Shown: positions 26,495-36,648, numbered from the stretch's first letter. The stretch: 64,000 nt of DNA from Leucobacter sp. UCMA 4100 (GCF_027853335.1 NZ_JAFEUS010000002.1:1720514-1784513), one strand, 5' to 3'. Translations and numbers: made by a program. Notes: generated from the sequence alone by a model not told the origin.

Positions 26495-27772
26495 CTACTC
26501 AGCCTTTGGTGCGCAGACCTGCTGCTTGGCCAGCGAAGCGGCCATGTCATCGGCGCTCCATGCGTCGCCTGACTCGCCGAGCAGGGCGGCAATCTGTTGT
26601 GCGAGGGTCGTGGCGAACTGGGCGCCCGCGGTTGAGTTGTTGAGGGCAACGACGACGCTGAAGCCCGTCTCGGGGTTGTGCCATGCCGCGGTGATTGAAC
26701 CGGGAAGTGCGCCGTCAGAACCCCACAGCGGCCCCATGTTCACGACGCCGAAGCCGAGCTGTGGGCCTGCGGTATCGGGATCGCTCGTGGGCTCGCCATC
26801 GTCGTTACGCTCTGGGTTCTTGAGCGGGTTGGTCTCGGTGATGACTGAAGCATTTTTTCCGCCGAAGCCTCCGTCAAGGTACCGCTCGTAGAAGCGCTTG
26901 ATGTCGCCGACGGTCGTTGCGGTTGCGCCAGCGGCACCGAGAATTGACGGTGACTGCTCGCTCACGTCAACGGGGTCAGCGTCACACTGCGGCCCGGGAA
27001 GGTACGCGAGACCGGTGAGGGTGTTCTTGCCGGGAAGTGTGAGGTTTTCGCCGTCGCTCAAGTAGACCGAGCTATTCATCTCGGCTGGCTTAAACACGCG
27101 CTCCTCGAGCTGGTGGGCGACCGACTCGTTGCCCACGATCTTGAGCGCCCTTCCGAGCAGCACAGCGTTTGAGTCTGAACGGTAGACGTTCTTGCCGGGC
27201 CAGGGAAGCTCTCCGAGAATGAGCGACTCAGCGATTTTCTCGCCGGTCGACCAGTTGCGCTCGGGGTTCGTGATGTAGAGCCCGGTGTATTCCTTCTTGA
27301 AGTCTGAGAGGCCCGAGGTGCCGTCGCACAGCTGCCCATAGGTGATGTCGCCGATGCCGGTCTGCCGTGGCAGGTCCTGCGCAACCTCGCGGTCAAGCGA
27401 TACCTTGCCCTCGTCAACGAGGTCGAGCAGCAGCGCGCACATGACGGGCTGCGTTGTTTGCGCACCGCGCAGCAGGGCGTTGGCGTCAAAGTCGTCTTCG
27501 GCGCCCTCGCTCGCGTAGGCGCGAACAAGATCGCCGTCTGCGGTCCAGACCCCGACGACGGCCTGCGTCGATCCGCTGAGAGCCATGGCATTCTGCACGG
27601 CATCGGTCACGAGACCCGCCTGGTCGTTGCCGAGTGACTCGGCGTGATCGTCGATCGGCTTTGCCTCTGTTGAGGTGCACGAGGTCAACAGAAGAGCAGA
27701 TGCTGCGACGATGCTTGCGAGTGCAATGCGACTGCGTGACTTCACGGGAAGGAACCACCGTTCGTTTGACAA
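26495..27772 (-). CDS. Beta-lactamase/DD-peptidase-fold lipoprotein lacking catalytic motifs
   Basis: About 425 residues; the start is uncertain (TTG 27772 or GTG 27745). The N-terminus is a lipoprotein signal (ALASIVAASALLLTSCTSTE). The body follows class C beta-lactamase / R61 peptidases in order: LLLDLVDEGKVSLDREVAQD, TSGLSDF, VYRSDSNAVLLGRALKIVG, then the C-terminal SDGALPGS and VVVALNNSTAG. At each catalytic point the residues are changed: SxxK reads QTTQ, YxN reads RSD, and HTG/KTG reads SDG. It therefore looks like an exported, membrane-anchored pseudoenzyme, perhaps a peptidoglycan or ligand binder. Divergent from the iron-regulated heme oxygenase. Confidence 0.75.
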   Translation of the reverse strand: MSNERWFLPVKSRSRIALASIVAASALLLTSCTSTEAKPIDDHAESLGNDQAGLVTDAVQNAMALSGSTQAVVGVWTADGDLVRAYASEGAEDDFDANALLRGAQTTQPVMCALLLDLVDEGKVSLDREVAQDLPRQTGIGDITYGQLCDGTSGLSDFKKEYTGLYITNPERNWSTGEKIAESLILGELPWPGKNVYRSDSNAVLLGRALKIVGNESVAHQLEERVFKPAEMNSSVYLSDGENLTLPGKNTLTGLAYLPGPQCDADPVDVSEQSPSILGAAGATATTVGDIKRFYERYLDGGFGGKNASVITETNPLKNPERNDDGEPTSDPDTAGPQLGFGVVNMGPLWGSDGALPGSITAAWHNPETGFSVVVALNNSTAGAQFATTLAQQIAALLGESGDAWSADDMAASLAKQQVCAPKAE

Positions 27773-27831
27773 ATAAAGGCTCTTTATCTTACTGAGACAG
27801 GCTGAAAAAATGGCGTGATTACGGGGGAGTG

Positions 27832-27850
27832 TTAGGTTACCCTAACTTGA
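27832..27850 (+). promoter_or_regulatory. DtxR/IdeR-type iron box
   Basis: TTAGGTTACCCTAACTTGA closely follows the 19-bp DtxR consensus TTAGGTTAGCCTAACCTAA. It lies immediately upstream of TAGGGT (27853-27858), the likely -10 of the heme oxygenase gene, so the iron-loaded repressor would block transcription. Confidence 0.82.
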
Positions 27851-27865
27851 GGTAGGGTATGCGTT

Positions 27866-28828
27866 GTGAATACTTTTGATCAGACCGTAGTCGACGCCGT
27901 TCTCGCCCATATGGGAGATGATCACGGAGAAGATAACATCATCATCGCTCGCGGTAACGGAGCGCCCGAGGCGAGCGCGAGCCAGATGATCGATCTTGAC
28001 GGCGAGGGCGGGGTATGGCGTGTCACCGAGAACGGTGAAACTCGTGAGCTGCGCATCAGCTGGCCCGACGGCCCGATCACCGAGCGCCCGCAGATTCGCC
28101 GCGCGGTCGTCATCTTGTACCGCAACGCGTGCAAGCAGCTCGGCATTGATCCGATGCAAGATGAAGCTTCCCACGAGCCGGCCAAGCCTTTCTCTCAGGT
28201 CATTCGCGAGGGTAGCTGGTCTGATCACGATGACAGTGAGGGTGCCGATTTCATGGCATCGATCATGCGGGGCACCGCGACGCGCGATGACTACGTCGCG
28301 CTCGTTGCGCAGCACTTCTTTATGTACGAGGCGCTCGAGGCCGTCGTTGACGAGGTTGTGAACGACGAACGTTTCGCCCCGTTCCATGACGAGAACTTGC
28401 GCCGCCTTGCCGCGCTCAACGACGACCTCACCGTGCTCATCGGCGAGAACTGGCGCGACGAGATCAAGCCGGTTCCCGCGACGGCCGAGTACGCCGAGCG
28501 CATTCGCCAGGTGGGGGCCGAGGGCTGGGTTCCTGGCATTATCGCTCACCACTACACGCGCTACCTCGGCGACCTCTCGGGCGGTCAGATGATCGCGAAG
28601 CGCGTTGTGCGCCAGCACGGCTTCGAGAACGGCGAAGGCACAAAGTTCTACGACTTTAAGGAGCTCGGCTCACTCCCTGGCTTTAAAGAGCGGTACCGTG
28701 AAGCGCTTGACGCACTCGGCGAGAGCTTCAACGATGTCGAACAGGCACGCATGCTGCACGAGGTCCGTCGCGCCTACGGCTTCAACACCGCAGTGTTCAT
28801 CGACATGGCGAAGGCTAAACAGCAGTAG
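27866..28828 (+). CDS. Heme oxygenase with N-terminal DUF2470-like domain
   Basis: 320 residues. The C-terminal 215 residues match HmuO-type heme oxygenase, which opens heme to biliverdin, CO and iron. The proximal histidine is in WSDHDDSEGADFM near residue 122, and the distal helix glycines in HHYTRYLGDLSGGQMIAK near 232-250. The first 95 residues (ending RPQIRRAVVILYRNACKQLG) resemble the DUF2470 / HugZ C-terminal heme-binding domain, so two heme-related folds are fused. Starts at GTG 27866, seven bases after TAGGGT, hence probably leaderless. The DtxR box indicates induction by iron shortage, fitting iron recovery from heme. No heme importer is adjacent. The 3' end overlaps the convergent helicase gene by 14 bp. 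Confidence 0.9.
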   Translation: MNTFDQTVVDAVLAHMGDDHGEDNIIIARGNGAPEASASQMIDLDGEGGVWRVTENGETRELRISWPDGPITERPQIRRAVVILYRNACKQLGIDPMQDEASHEPAKPFSQVIREGSWSDHDDSEGADFMASIMRGTATRDDYVALVAQHFFMYEALEAVVDEVVNDERFAPFHDENLRRLAALNDDLTVLIGENWRDEIKPVPATAEYAERIRQVGAEGWVPGIIAHHYTRYLGDLSGGQMIAKRVVRQHGFENGEGTKFYDFKELGSLPGFKERYREALDALGESFNDVEQARMLHEVRRAYGFNTAVFIDMAKAKQQ

Positions 28829-30185
28829 CTTTTTCGGGGCCGCTGGCCTCGGCCTTCGCGTCTGAAGGGTTCTCTGCGGTCTGCTCTGCTGCGGCGCCCG
28901 GTCGATCGGCCCGCGATCCGCGCATGAAGCGGGCGACATCGTTATCGACGATGATGTCTCTTGGCGTCAGCGGGCGCGAGAGGTAGAGGCCGTCGAGCGA
29001 GCGGATGCGGCTGAGGGCGACGTACGTTTGCCCCGCGCTGAATGCCCGCGGCCCGAGGTCGATGACCGCCCGCTCGTAGGTTTGCCCCTGAGACTTGTGG
29101 ATCGTGATTGCCCACGCGAGTCGCAACGGGAACTGTTCGAACTCGGCCACGACGTCTTTCGTGAGGGTCTTGGTCTCGGTGTCGTAGCGGTACTTGTAGC
29201 GCTCCCACAGGGCGGGGTGCACCTCGTGCTCCTCGCCGTCGACATCGACCCACACGGTGTTCTCGATGTGCGTCACGACGCCCAGGGTGCCGTTGACCCA
29301 GCGCCCGTCAGGGTCGTTGCGCAGGAACATGACCTGCGCGCCGACCTTGAGCTCGAGGGTCTCGTCGGCCGGAAACATGGTTGACGTGAACTCGCCGTTG
29401 ACGTCGGCCACCGCCTTGAGTGCCGAGCCGGTGATCGCGGCGAGCTTGGCAGAGTTGATGCGGTTGACCACGGCGTTTGTTGCGGCGAGCGTGATGATGT
29501 TGTCGCTGGGCTGCGGCCGCGCTCCCATCCCGTTGAGCTCGGCAGCCATCTCGGCGGTAACGTAGCCGTGGCGCACGCCATTGAGGAGGTACTTGAACCG
29601 GTCGTCGCTCTGGCGGTGAATCTCGGTGAGCTCGATGATCTCGAGGTCGACCGATTGCCAGGCGAGCGCGTCGAAGAACCAGAGCGAGCGGTACATGTCG
29701 TCGAAGTAGGCGCGTTCGTCAGGGTCGCGCGGCGGGACCGGGGGTAGCTGATAGGGGTCGCCAAACATGATGATTTGCACGCCGCCGAACGGGTCGTGCG
29801 GGCGAGAGCGCGCGAGGCGCAGTGAACGGTCAATCGCATCCATGAGGTCGGCGTTGACCATTGAGACCTCGTCGATGACGAGCGTATCGATTGAGTTGAG
29901 CATGCGCTTCAGCTCGGCAGACTGCTTGATCTCGTGGTCGGCGATGATGCCCGTGGGCAGTCGAAACAGCGAGTGAATCGTTTGACCGCCGACGCCGAGC
30001 GCCGCAACGCCCGTGGGAGCGCACACCACGATGGTCTTGCTCGTGTGCCACGACAGGTGGTTGAGCAAGGTCGACTTACCGGTGCCAGCACGCCCCGTAA
30101 TAAAGACGTGCTCGCGGGTGTGCTCGATGCGGTCATACACCGCCTGCTGCTCTTTCGAGAGCTGAACCGTTGCGCGTGAGACCAT
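28815..30185 (-). CDS. PIF1-like SF1 DNA helicase
   Basis: 456 residues. Motifs in order: EQQAVYDRIE (Q motif region), GRAGTGKSTLL (Walker A, about 31-41), CAPTGVAALGVGGQTIHSLF, VIDEVSMVNADLMD (Walker B), FGDPYQLPPV, and TIHKSQGQTYERAVIDLG near 365 with YVALSRIRSLDGL near 392. This is the PIF1/RecD2-like group; many actinobacteria carry a single short copy. The last 40 residues are acidic and poorly ordered. TACAAT six bases before the ATG suggests a leaderless start. Role probably in DNA repair or resolving structured DNA. Confidence 0.88.
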   Translation of the reverse strand: MVSRATVQLSKEQQAVYDRIEHTREHVFITGRAGTGKSTLLNHLSWHTSKTIVVCAPTGVAALGVGGQTIHSLFRLPTGIIADHEIKQSAELKRMLNSIDTLVIDEVSMVNADLMDAIDRSLRLARSRPHDPFGGVQIIMFGDPYQLPPVPPRDPDERAYFDDMYRSLWFFDALAWQSVDLEIIELTEIHRQSDDRFKYLLNGVRHGYVTAEMAAELNGMGARPQPSDNIITLAATNAVVNRINSAKLAAITGSALKAVADVNGEFTSTMFPADETLELKVGAQVMFLRNDPDGRWVNGTLGVVTHIENTVWVDVDGEEHEVHPALWERYKYRYDTETKTLTKDVVAEFEQFPLRLAWAITIHKSQGQTYERAVIDLGPRAFSAGQTYVALSRIRSLDGLYLSRPLTPRDIIVDNDVARFMRGSRADRPGAAAEQTAENPSDAKAEASGPEKATAV

Positions 30186-30232
30186 TCGCCCATTGTACGC
30201 GAGCCGACCGTGGCCAATGGCAAGATATACAC

Positions 30233-30691
30233 ATGGGCATTCGGGTGCTTGCCGTGGGCAAAAAACATGAGTCGTGGATCGAGGCCGGTCTCGACCGATA
30301 CGCGAAGAGGCTGCGCAAGCCGTACGACATCACCTGGCAGTTTCTTGCGCACTCTTCGCGGGAGGCCGACGCTGCGAGGGCAGAGGAGTCGCAACGCATT
30401 GAGGCGAAGCTTGATGACGCCGAGGTCGTGGTGCTGCTTGATGAGCGCGGCAAGATGTTTGACTCGGTCGCGTTCGCTGCGCAGCTGCAGCGCAGGCTCG
30501 ACACCGGCAAACGAGTCACCATTGTCATTGGCGGCGCCTACGGAGTGACCGAGCAGTTGCGCCAGCGGGCCGACGTGGTGTGGAGCCTCTCGGCCCTCGT
30601 GTTTCCGCACCAGCTCGTGCGCCTCATTCTTGTCGAGCAGGTCTACCGTGCGCAAGAGATCAGCGCGGGTCGCCAGTACCACCATGTATAG
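30233..30691 (+). CDS. rlmH: 23S rRNA pseudouridine-1915 N3-methyltransferase
   Basis: 152 residues from ATG 30233. SPOUT-class methylase that modifies helix 69 of 23S rRNA. The start MGIRVLAVGKKHESW, the SAM-binding knot IVIGGAYGVTEQLR near residue 105 and the C-terminal FPHQLVRLILVEQVYRAQEI, ending RQYHHV, are diagnostic. Length is normal for the family. The divergent helicase gene starts 47 bp away. Confidence 0.94.
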   Translation: MGIRVLAVGKKHESWIEAGLDRYAKRLRKPYDITWQFLAHSSREADAARAEESQRIEAKLDDAEVVVLLDERGKMFDSVAFAAQLQRRLDTGKRVTIVIGGAYGVTEQLRQRADVVWSLSALVFPHQLVRLILVEQVYRAQEISAGRQYHHV

Positions 30692-31290
30692 GGCGCCTGC
30701 GCTACCGCCCTCCTCGTGTCGGTGGTCAGCCTTACACTGCCTCCATGACCTCATCACGCCTTCACGTCACGCGCTCGCGGGCAACAGCCGAAGCGTGGTT
30801 CTTCGCATGCTTTGCGACTGAAGTAGCGGCGAGTGATGCTGGCGTTGCCGGGGCGCTGGCACACGTCGTGCCCTGGCTGGTCTTGCACCCCGATGAGGCG
30901 CCTGGTAACCGCCCGTTACTGCGTGGCACATTGCGGCCGCATCTCACCGAGGCTCACAGTGATCGTGAGGCCCTCACAATCGTCAATGCTGGCCCCAGTG
31001 TGCTTCTTCAAACGCGGGTGCTGCGAAGTTGCGGCTGCGGGCTACGTGCATCGCTTCCCAGGCGATCGCTTCCGGGCGATCACCTGGTGGTGAGGCCGAG
31101 CAGCTGCTCGCGATCGGCGTGCGGTGAGGGGAGGTGGTTTATGCGTTGGTTTACACCCGAAGGCGTCGAGCTCGTGTGGCCGTTTGTCTGGTGAATGGGT
31201 GAGTGTGGGGCTCGTGACGCTGGTGGCTGCGGCGGTGCGGGGTCGAACGCGGCTGTCGTGTGGCGTTTCGGTGCCCTTTGGTTCTGAGCC
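30692..31290. other. 600-bp stretch with only weak coding signal; possible decayed gene
   Basis: The only sizeable frame is on the plus strand from ATG 30745 to 31194 (149 codons). Its third-codon-position GC is visibly lower than in neighbouring genes and it has no clear ribosome site. A patch (HVVPWLVLHPDEAPGNRPLL, then REALTIVNAGPSVL) is faintly reminiscent of PaiB-type FMN-binding proteins, which I cannot confirm. I see no RNA gene or repeat here. It may be a degraded gene. Confidence 0.3.
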
Positions 31291-31611
31291 CTACTGAGGA
31301 GGTGCCGTCTCGCCGGTCTTACGGGCATGCATCAGGTCATTCGCGGTAATGCGGCGGCGCTCTTTAGGGTGAACGTCGCTGTCGGTGATGCCGCTGACGA
31401 GATCGGCGGTGGTGGTGTCGAGCGCGGTTGCGAGACGTGCGAGCATATCGACCTTCGGCGTCGTGATGCCGCGCTCTATTCGACTCAGGCTGGTGAGATG
31501 AATCTCGGCCATGTCGGCGAGGTCCTGCTGGCTGATGCCTATTGCGCGCCTTCTCGACCGAATCTTGTTACCGACAATGCGGGCAATACGAAGATGTTCT
31601 GATTGCTGCAT
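31291..31611 (-). CDS. XRE-family helix-turn-helix regulator
   Basis: 106 residues from ATG 31611; the frame stays open to 31680. A Cro/CI-type helix-turn-helix (NKIRSRRRAIGISQQDLADM, then SLSRIERGITTPKVDML) covers residues about 14-65. The C-terminal 35 residues are basic and polar with no known domain. Divergent from nrdH with a 370-bp regulatory region between. Its target is unknown; the 18-bp palindrome at 31839-31856 is one candidate site. Confidence 0.82.
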   Translation of the reverse strand: MQQSEHLRIARIVGNKIRSRRRAIGISQQDLADMAEIHLTSLSRIERGITTPKVDMLARLATALDTTTADLVSGITDSDVHPKERRRITANDLMHARKTGETAPPQ

Positions 31612-31838
31612 AGGAGTAATGGTGTCACGGAGTGGGCTCGGGCTCGATGGGCTTTGATGCCTATAGCTTATACGCCACATGTCGCGCTCTCGTTATTGTG
31701 GCTCGACACGCCGATAAGGCATTCGGGCAGAAAATGTTTCCAGGCCCCTTCGGCCTGTGGAAAACTCCGCCAAAAGCGCAGATTCATGCCAAAAGTTTTG
31801 ACGGTATTTGTTCACAAAAAGTGAAAAAGATGGTGGAA

Positions 31839-31856
31839 AGTTACACCGGTGTAACT
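31839..31856. promoter_or_regulatory. Perfect 18-bp palindrome upstream of nrdH
   Basis: AGTTACACCGGTGTAACT is a perfect palindrome that abuts the first NrdR-like box. Its sequence is unlike NrdR boxes, so it should bind a different dimeric regulator. Confidence 0.6.
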
Positions 31857-31901
31857 ACAGCATCTTGTGGTTAAGGTTCATGTGGTTCACTATATGTAGT
31901 G
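31854..31901 (+). promoter_or_regulatory. Tandem NrdR boxes of the nrd operon
   Basis: Box 2, CACTATATGTAGTG (31888-31901), is close to the NrdR consensus. Box 1, ACTACAGCATCTTGTGGT (31854-31871), is weaker. Their centres are 32 bp apart, about three helical turns, as in known NrdR-regulated promoters. Confidence 0.75.
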
Positions 31902-31980
31902 CTTGGGGAGGGAACCGCTCTGTGCCGTTACCCCGAGGCATGACACGACGTAAGTACCTGTTCGGAAGAAGGAAAGCATT

Positions 31981-32214
31981 ATGACTATCACCGTTTACAC
32001 GAAGCCTTCATGCGTGCAGTGCGACATGACCTCGCGCGCGCTCGACAACAAGGGTATTGAGTACAACACGCTCGATCTTTCAGAAGATCCCGCGGCGCTC
32101 GAGCACGTGAAAGAGCTCGGTTACCTGCAGGCTCCCGTCATCGTTGCCGATGGCGAGCACTGGTCAGGCTTCCGCCCAGACAAGATCGAAGAGCTCGCAA
32201 ACCGCCTCGCGTAA
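31981..32214 (+). CDS. nrdH: NrdH-redoxin
   Basis: 77 residues. Glutaredoxin-like electron donor of class Ib ribonucleotide reductase, reduced by thioredoxin reductase. The redox motif CVQC sits in KPSCVQCDMTSRAL near residue 10, and the NrdH-specific WSGFRPDKIEEL near 60. AGAAGGAAAGC precedes the ATG. First gene of nrdH-nrdE-nrdF. Confidence 0.95.
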   Translation: MTITVYTKPSCVQCDMTSRALDNKGIEYNTLDLSEDPAALEHVKELGYLQAPVIVADGEHWSGFRPDKIEELANRLA

Positions 32215-32300
32215 TGCTGGCGGCCCTCGCGGGCTCTCGACACCGAAACACCACACATAGCGGCGGGCAACCCTCAATGGCGAGGGAAGCCGGCCGCTCA

Positions 32301-32316
32301 CCACTATATAGAGCAC
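32301..32316 (+). promoter_or_regulatory. Possible extra NrdR-like box before nrdE
   Basis: CCACTATATAGAGCAC contains ACTATATAG and lies in the 109-bp gap between nrdH and nrdE. The right half matches the consensus poorly and only one copy is seen. Confidence 0.35.
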
Positions 32317-32323
32317 TACCAGA

Positions 32324-34504
32324 GTGAGGATGAGAGAGATTTTGGATACGGCACTGAAAGCGCAGACCGACCAGCACGAGTCATCGAAGATTAGCGATAT
32401 GGACTATCACTCGCTGAACGCGATGCTGAACCTGTATGACGCTGATGGCAAGATCCAGTTCGATAAAGACCGCGAAGCCGCGCGCCAGTACTTCCTGCAG
32501 CACGTCAACCAGAACACGGTGTTCTTCCACAACTTCGAAGAGCGCATGCGGTACCTGCTCGACAACGAGTACTACGAGCGCGAGCTCGTTGAGCAGTACT
32601 CGGTGAAGTTCATTGAGCAGCTCACCGACGAGGCCTACGCGATGAAGTTCCGCTTCCCGACCTTCCTTGGCGCGTTCAAGTTCTTCACCTCGTACGCCCT
32701 GAAGACCTTCGACGGGAAGCGTTACCTCGAGCGCTTCGAAGATCGCGTCGTCATGGTCGCCCTCGGGCTTGCACAGGGCGACGAGAACCTCGCCCGCGGC
32801 TACATGCGTGAGATCGTTTCGGGTCGCTTCCAGCCCGCAACCCCGACCTTCCTCAACCTCGGCAAGGCTCAGCGAGGCGAACTCGTTTCGTGCTTCCTGC
32901 TGCGCGTAGAAGACAACATGGAGTCGATTGCTCGTGGAGTGAACTCATCGCTGCAGCTGTCGAAGCGTGGCGGTGGCGTGGCGCTTTCACTCTCGAACCT
33001 TCGTGAGGCCGGTGCGCCGATCAAAAAGATCGAGAACCAGTCGTCGGGCATCATTCCCGTCATGAAGCTGCTCGAAGACAGCTTCAGCTACGCGAACCAG
33101 CTCGGTGCTCGACAGGGCGCGGGCGCGGTATACCTCTCGGCACACCACCCCGACATCATGCAGTTTCTCGATACCAAGCGTGAGAACGCCGACGAGAAGA
33201 TTCGCATTAAGACGCTCTCGCTCGGTGTCGTGGTGCCTGACATCACGTTCGAGCTCGCGAAGAAGAACGAAGACATGTACCTCTTCTCGCCGTACGACGT
33301 CGAGAGTGTGTACGGCGTTCCCTTCGGCGACCTGCCCATCACCGAGAACTACTACGAGATGGTGAACGACGCGCGCATTAAGAAGACGAAGATCAGCGCG
33401 CGCGCCTTCTTCCAGACTGTTGCAGAGCTGCAGTTCGAGTCGGGCTACCCGTACATCGTGTTTGAAGACACTGTGAACCGCGAGAACCCCATCAAGGGCC
33501 GCATCAACATGTCGAACCTCTGCTCTGAGATTCTGCAGGTCAACACCCCAACGACCTACAACGAAGACCTCAGCTACAACGAGATCGGTAAAGACATCTC
33601 GTGCAACCTCGGCTCGATGAACATTGCCGCGATGATGGACGGCGATACGTTTGCTGAGAGCGTCGACCTCTCAATTCGTGCGCTCACCGCGGTGAGCGAC
33701 ATGAGCCACATTAGCTCGGTTCGTTCGATCGAAGACGGTAACGACAAGTCGCACGCGATTGGCCTCGGCCAGATGAACCTGCACGGCTACCTCGCCCGTG
33801 AGCACATTCACTACGGGTCAGAAGAGGGTATCGACTTCACGAATATCTACTTCTACACGATCCTCTTCCACGCACTCAAAGCATCGAACGCGATCGCGAT
33901 TGAACGCAAGACGACCTTCGACGGCTTCGCCGATTCGAAGTACGCCTCGGGCGAGTTCTTCGACAAGTACACCGATCAGGTGTGGGAGCCCGAGACCGAC
34001 CGCGTCAAGCAGCTCTTCTCAGACGCTGGCGTCTCAATTCCCACGAACGACGATTGGAAGCAGCTCAAGGCCTCGGTCATGGAGCACGGCATCTACAACC
34101 AGAACCTGCAGGCGGTTCCGCCGACCGGCTCGATCTCGTACATCAACAACTCGACCTCGTCGATTCACCCGATCGCATCGAAGGTTGAGATTCGTAAAGA
34201 GGGCAAGCTTGGCCGCGTGTACTACCCGGCTCCGTTCATGACGAACGAAAACCTCGATTACTACACCGACGCGTACGAGGTTGGCCCAGAAAAGATCATC
34301 GACACCTATGCCGCGGCAACGCAGCACGTCGACCAGGGCTTGTCGCTCACCCTGTTCTTTAAGGACACGGCGACGACTCGCGACATCAACCGCGCGCAGA
34401 TCTACGCATGGCGCAAGGGCATCAAGACGATTTACTACATTCGTCTGCGCCAGCTCGCACTCGAGGGCACTGACATGACCGAGTGCGTCAGCTGCATGCT
34501 CTAA
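32324..34504 (+). CDS. nrdE: Class Ib ribonucleotide reductase, alpha subunit
   Basis: 726 residues from GTG 32324; ATG 32330 or ATG 32399 ([20 protein letters not shown]) are alternatives, the last matching the usual NrdE start. Reduces ribonucleoside diphosphates. Visible are [16 protein letters not shown] (active-site Cys), NLCSEILQ (Asn, Cys, Glu of the radical site), [18 protein letters not shown] near residue 600 and the C-terminal redox pair TECVSCML. No ATP-cone domain, as expected for NrdE. A separate nrdI gene, normally between nrdH and nrdE, is absent. Confidence 0.96.
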   Translation: MRMREILDTALKAQTDQHESSKISDMDYHSLNAMLNLYDADGKIQFDKDREAARQYFLQHVNQNTVFFHNFEERMRYLLDNEYYERELVEQYSVKFIEQLTDEAYAMKFRFPTFLGAFKFFTSYALKTFDGKRYLERFEDRVVMVALGLAQGDENLARGYMREIVSGRFQPATPTFLNLGKAQRGELVSCFLLRVEDNMESIARGVNSSLQLSKRGGGVALSLSNLREAGAPIKKIENQSSGIIPVMKLLEDSFSYANQLGARQGAGAVYLSAHHPDIMQFLDTKRENADEKIRIKTLSLGVVVPDITFELAKKNEDMYLFSPYDVESVYGVPFGDLPITENYYEMVNDARIKKTKISARAFFQTVAELQFESGYPYIVFEDTVNRENPIKGRINMSNLCSEILQVNTPTTYNEDLSYNEIGKDISCNLGSMNIAAMMDGDTFAESVDLSIRALTAVSDMSHISSVRSIEDGNDKSHAIGLGQMNLHGYLAREHIHYGSEEGIDFTNIYFYTILFHALKASNAIAIERKTTFDGFADSKYASGEFFDKYTDQVWEPETDRVKQLFSDAGVSIPTNDDWKQLKASVMEHGIYNQNLQAVPPTGSISYINNSTSSIHPIASKVEIRKEGKLGRVYYPAPFMTNENLDYYTDAYEVGPEKIIDTYAAATQHVDQGLSLTLFFKDTATTRDINRAQIYAWRKGIKTIYYIRLRQLALEGTDMTECVSCML

Positions 34505-35518
<1,014 letters not shown>

Positions 35519-35540
35519 GACTCATCGAAGCCTGTCGAAG

Positions 35541-35580
35541 GCGCCCCGCATCTGCGAAACCGCAGGTTCGGGGCGCTTTT
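35541..35580 (+). terminator. Intrinsic terminator of the nrd operon
   Basis: Stem GCGCCCCG / CGGGGCGC with inner CTGCG/CGCAG pairs, followed by TTTT, 22 bp after the nrdF stop. Confidence 0.87.
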
Positions 35581-35654
35581 GCGTTGGTTCGGGACGTGCG
35601 GCCGAGACGCGAGGGTATGAGTCGAGCGCGACATGGGCTAGGGTTGAGTTCAGT

Positions 35655-35730
35655 GACACGGGGTGCTGCCAAGCGCAGCTGAGATTACACCCGTCGAACC
35701 TGATCCAGTTCGTACTGGCGAAGGGAATGT
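35655..35730 (+). ncRNA. TPP riboswitch (thi element) of thiM operon
   Basis: Conserved blocks in order: ACACGGGGTGC, GCTGAGATTACACCC, GAACCTGATCCAGTTCGTAC and GGCGAAGGGAA. These are the pyrimidine- and pyrophosphate-binding parts of the thi box. Located about 100 bp before thiM. Confidence 0.96.
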
Positions 35731-35771
35731 CCGAATGAGCAGGGTACATTCGGGGCACCGAATGGGGTGCC
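35731..35771 (+). promoter_or_regulatory. Expression platform with two competing hairpins
   Basis: CATTCGG (35747-35753) can pair with CCGAATG on its left (35731-35737) or with an identical CCGAATG on its right (35758-35764). A third stem GGCACC/GGTGCC (35754-35759 and 35766-35771) overlaps the right-hand partner. The two forms exclude each other, as expected for a riboswitch decision; no T run follows. Confidence 0.6.
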
Positions 35772-35832
35772 TGCGGCTGGCTATACTCGCGAAAGCTCGG
35801 CTTCTCTTCGTCGCGAAGAAAGTTGAGAGACA

Positions 35833-36648
35833 ATGCCCGCTTCACCCTCAGGCGCCCTGCTCGATGAGCTTCGGGCGCAATCGCCCCTGGTGCACAGCAT
35901 CACCAACTCGGTGGTGCCGAACTTCACCGCGAACGTGCTGCTCGCCATTGGCGCGGCGCCCGCAATGGTTGACATCGTCGGCGAGGCCGGGCTCTTCGCC
36001 CGGGTTGCCGGCGGCCTACTCGTGAACGTGGGAACGCCCACCCCAGAGCAGCGCGAGGCGGCCGAAGAGGCGGTCGAAGCCGCTCTCGATGCCGGCACCC
36101 CGTGGGTGCTCGACCCCGTCGCGGTTGGTGCGCTGCCCATTCGCACCGAGCTCGCGGAGCGCCTCGCCGAGAAGCGCCCCTACGCGATTCGCGGCAATGC
36201 CTCTGAGGTGCTCGCGCTCGCGGGAGAGGGGGCGGGTGGCAAGGGCGTTGACTCGGCCGACACGACCGAGGCGGCGGGGCCCGTCGCGGTAGAGCTCGCG
36301 CGCCGGCTTGGCACCGTTGTCGCGGTGTCGGGGCCCGAAGATTTCATCACCGATGGCCAGCGGATCCTCCGGGTGGCAAACGGCGACGCGATGCTCACGC
36401 GCGTCACGGGCGGCGGTTGCGCGCTCGGTTCGCTCGTGGCCGGCTTCGCTGCGGTGCGCGGCGAGGTGCCTCCCGTCGAGGCGGTCGCCGCGGCACACGT
36501 CGTGTACGGCGTCGCGGCCGAGCGTGCGGCGACGGGTGCGGCGGGGCCTGGAACCTTCGCGGCGCGGCTCATCGACGCGCTGTACGAGGTGAGCCCGGCC
36601 GAGGTTTCGGCCTCAGAGCGGCTGCGCGAAGAGGCGGTGACGGCGTGA
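35833..36648 (+). CDS. thiM: Hydroxyethylthiazole kinase
   Basis: 271 residues. Phosphorylates 4-methyl-5-(2-hydroxyethyl)thiazole for thiamine salvage. Motifs: [20 protein letters not shown] near residue 17, [25 protein letters not shown] near 95, [15 protein letters not shown] near 118 and [17 protein letters not shown] near 197, where the cysteine takes the catalytic position. First gene after the TPP riboswitch; thiE starts inside its stop (GTGA). Confidence 0.95.
   Translation: MPASPSGALLDELRAQSPLVHSITNSVVPNFTANVLLAIGAAPAMVDIVGEAGLFARVAGGLLVNVGTPTPEQREAAEEAVEAALDAGTPWVLDPVAVGALPIRTELAERLAEKRPYAIRGNASEVLALAGEGAGGKGVDSADTTEAAGPVAVELARRLGTVVAVSGPEDFITDGQRILRVANGDAMLTRVTGGGCALGSLVAGFAAVRGEVPPVEAVAAAHVVYGVAAERAATGAAGPGTFAARLIDALYEVSPAEVSASERLREEAVTA

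Noticed and set aside
26401-26649. 82-codon minus-strand frame ending DENRTRAVCLGSRSSTIELH
   Set aside because: Reverse translation of tRNA-Gly, a common spurious ORF, overlapping the lipoprotein gene.
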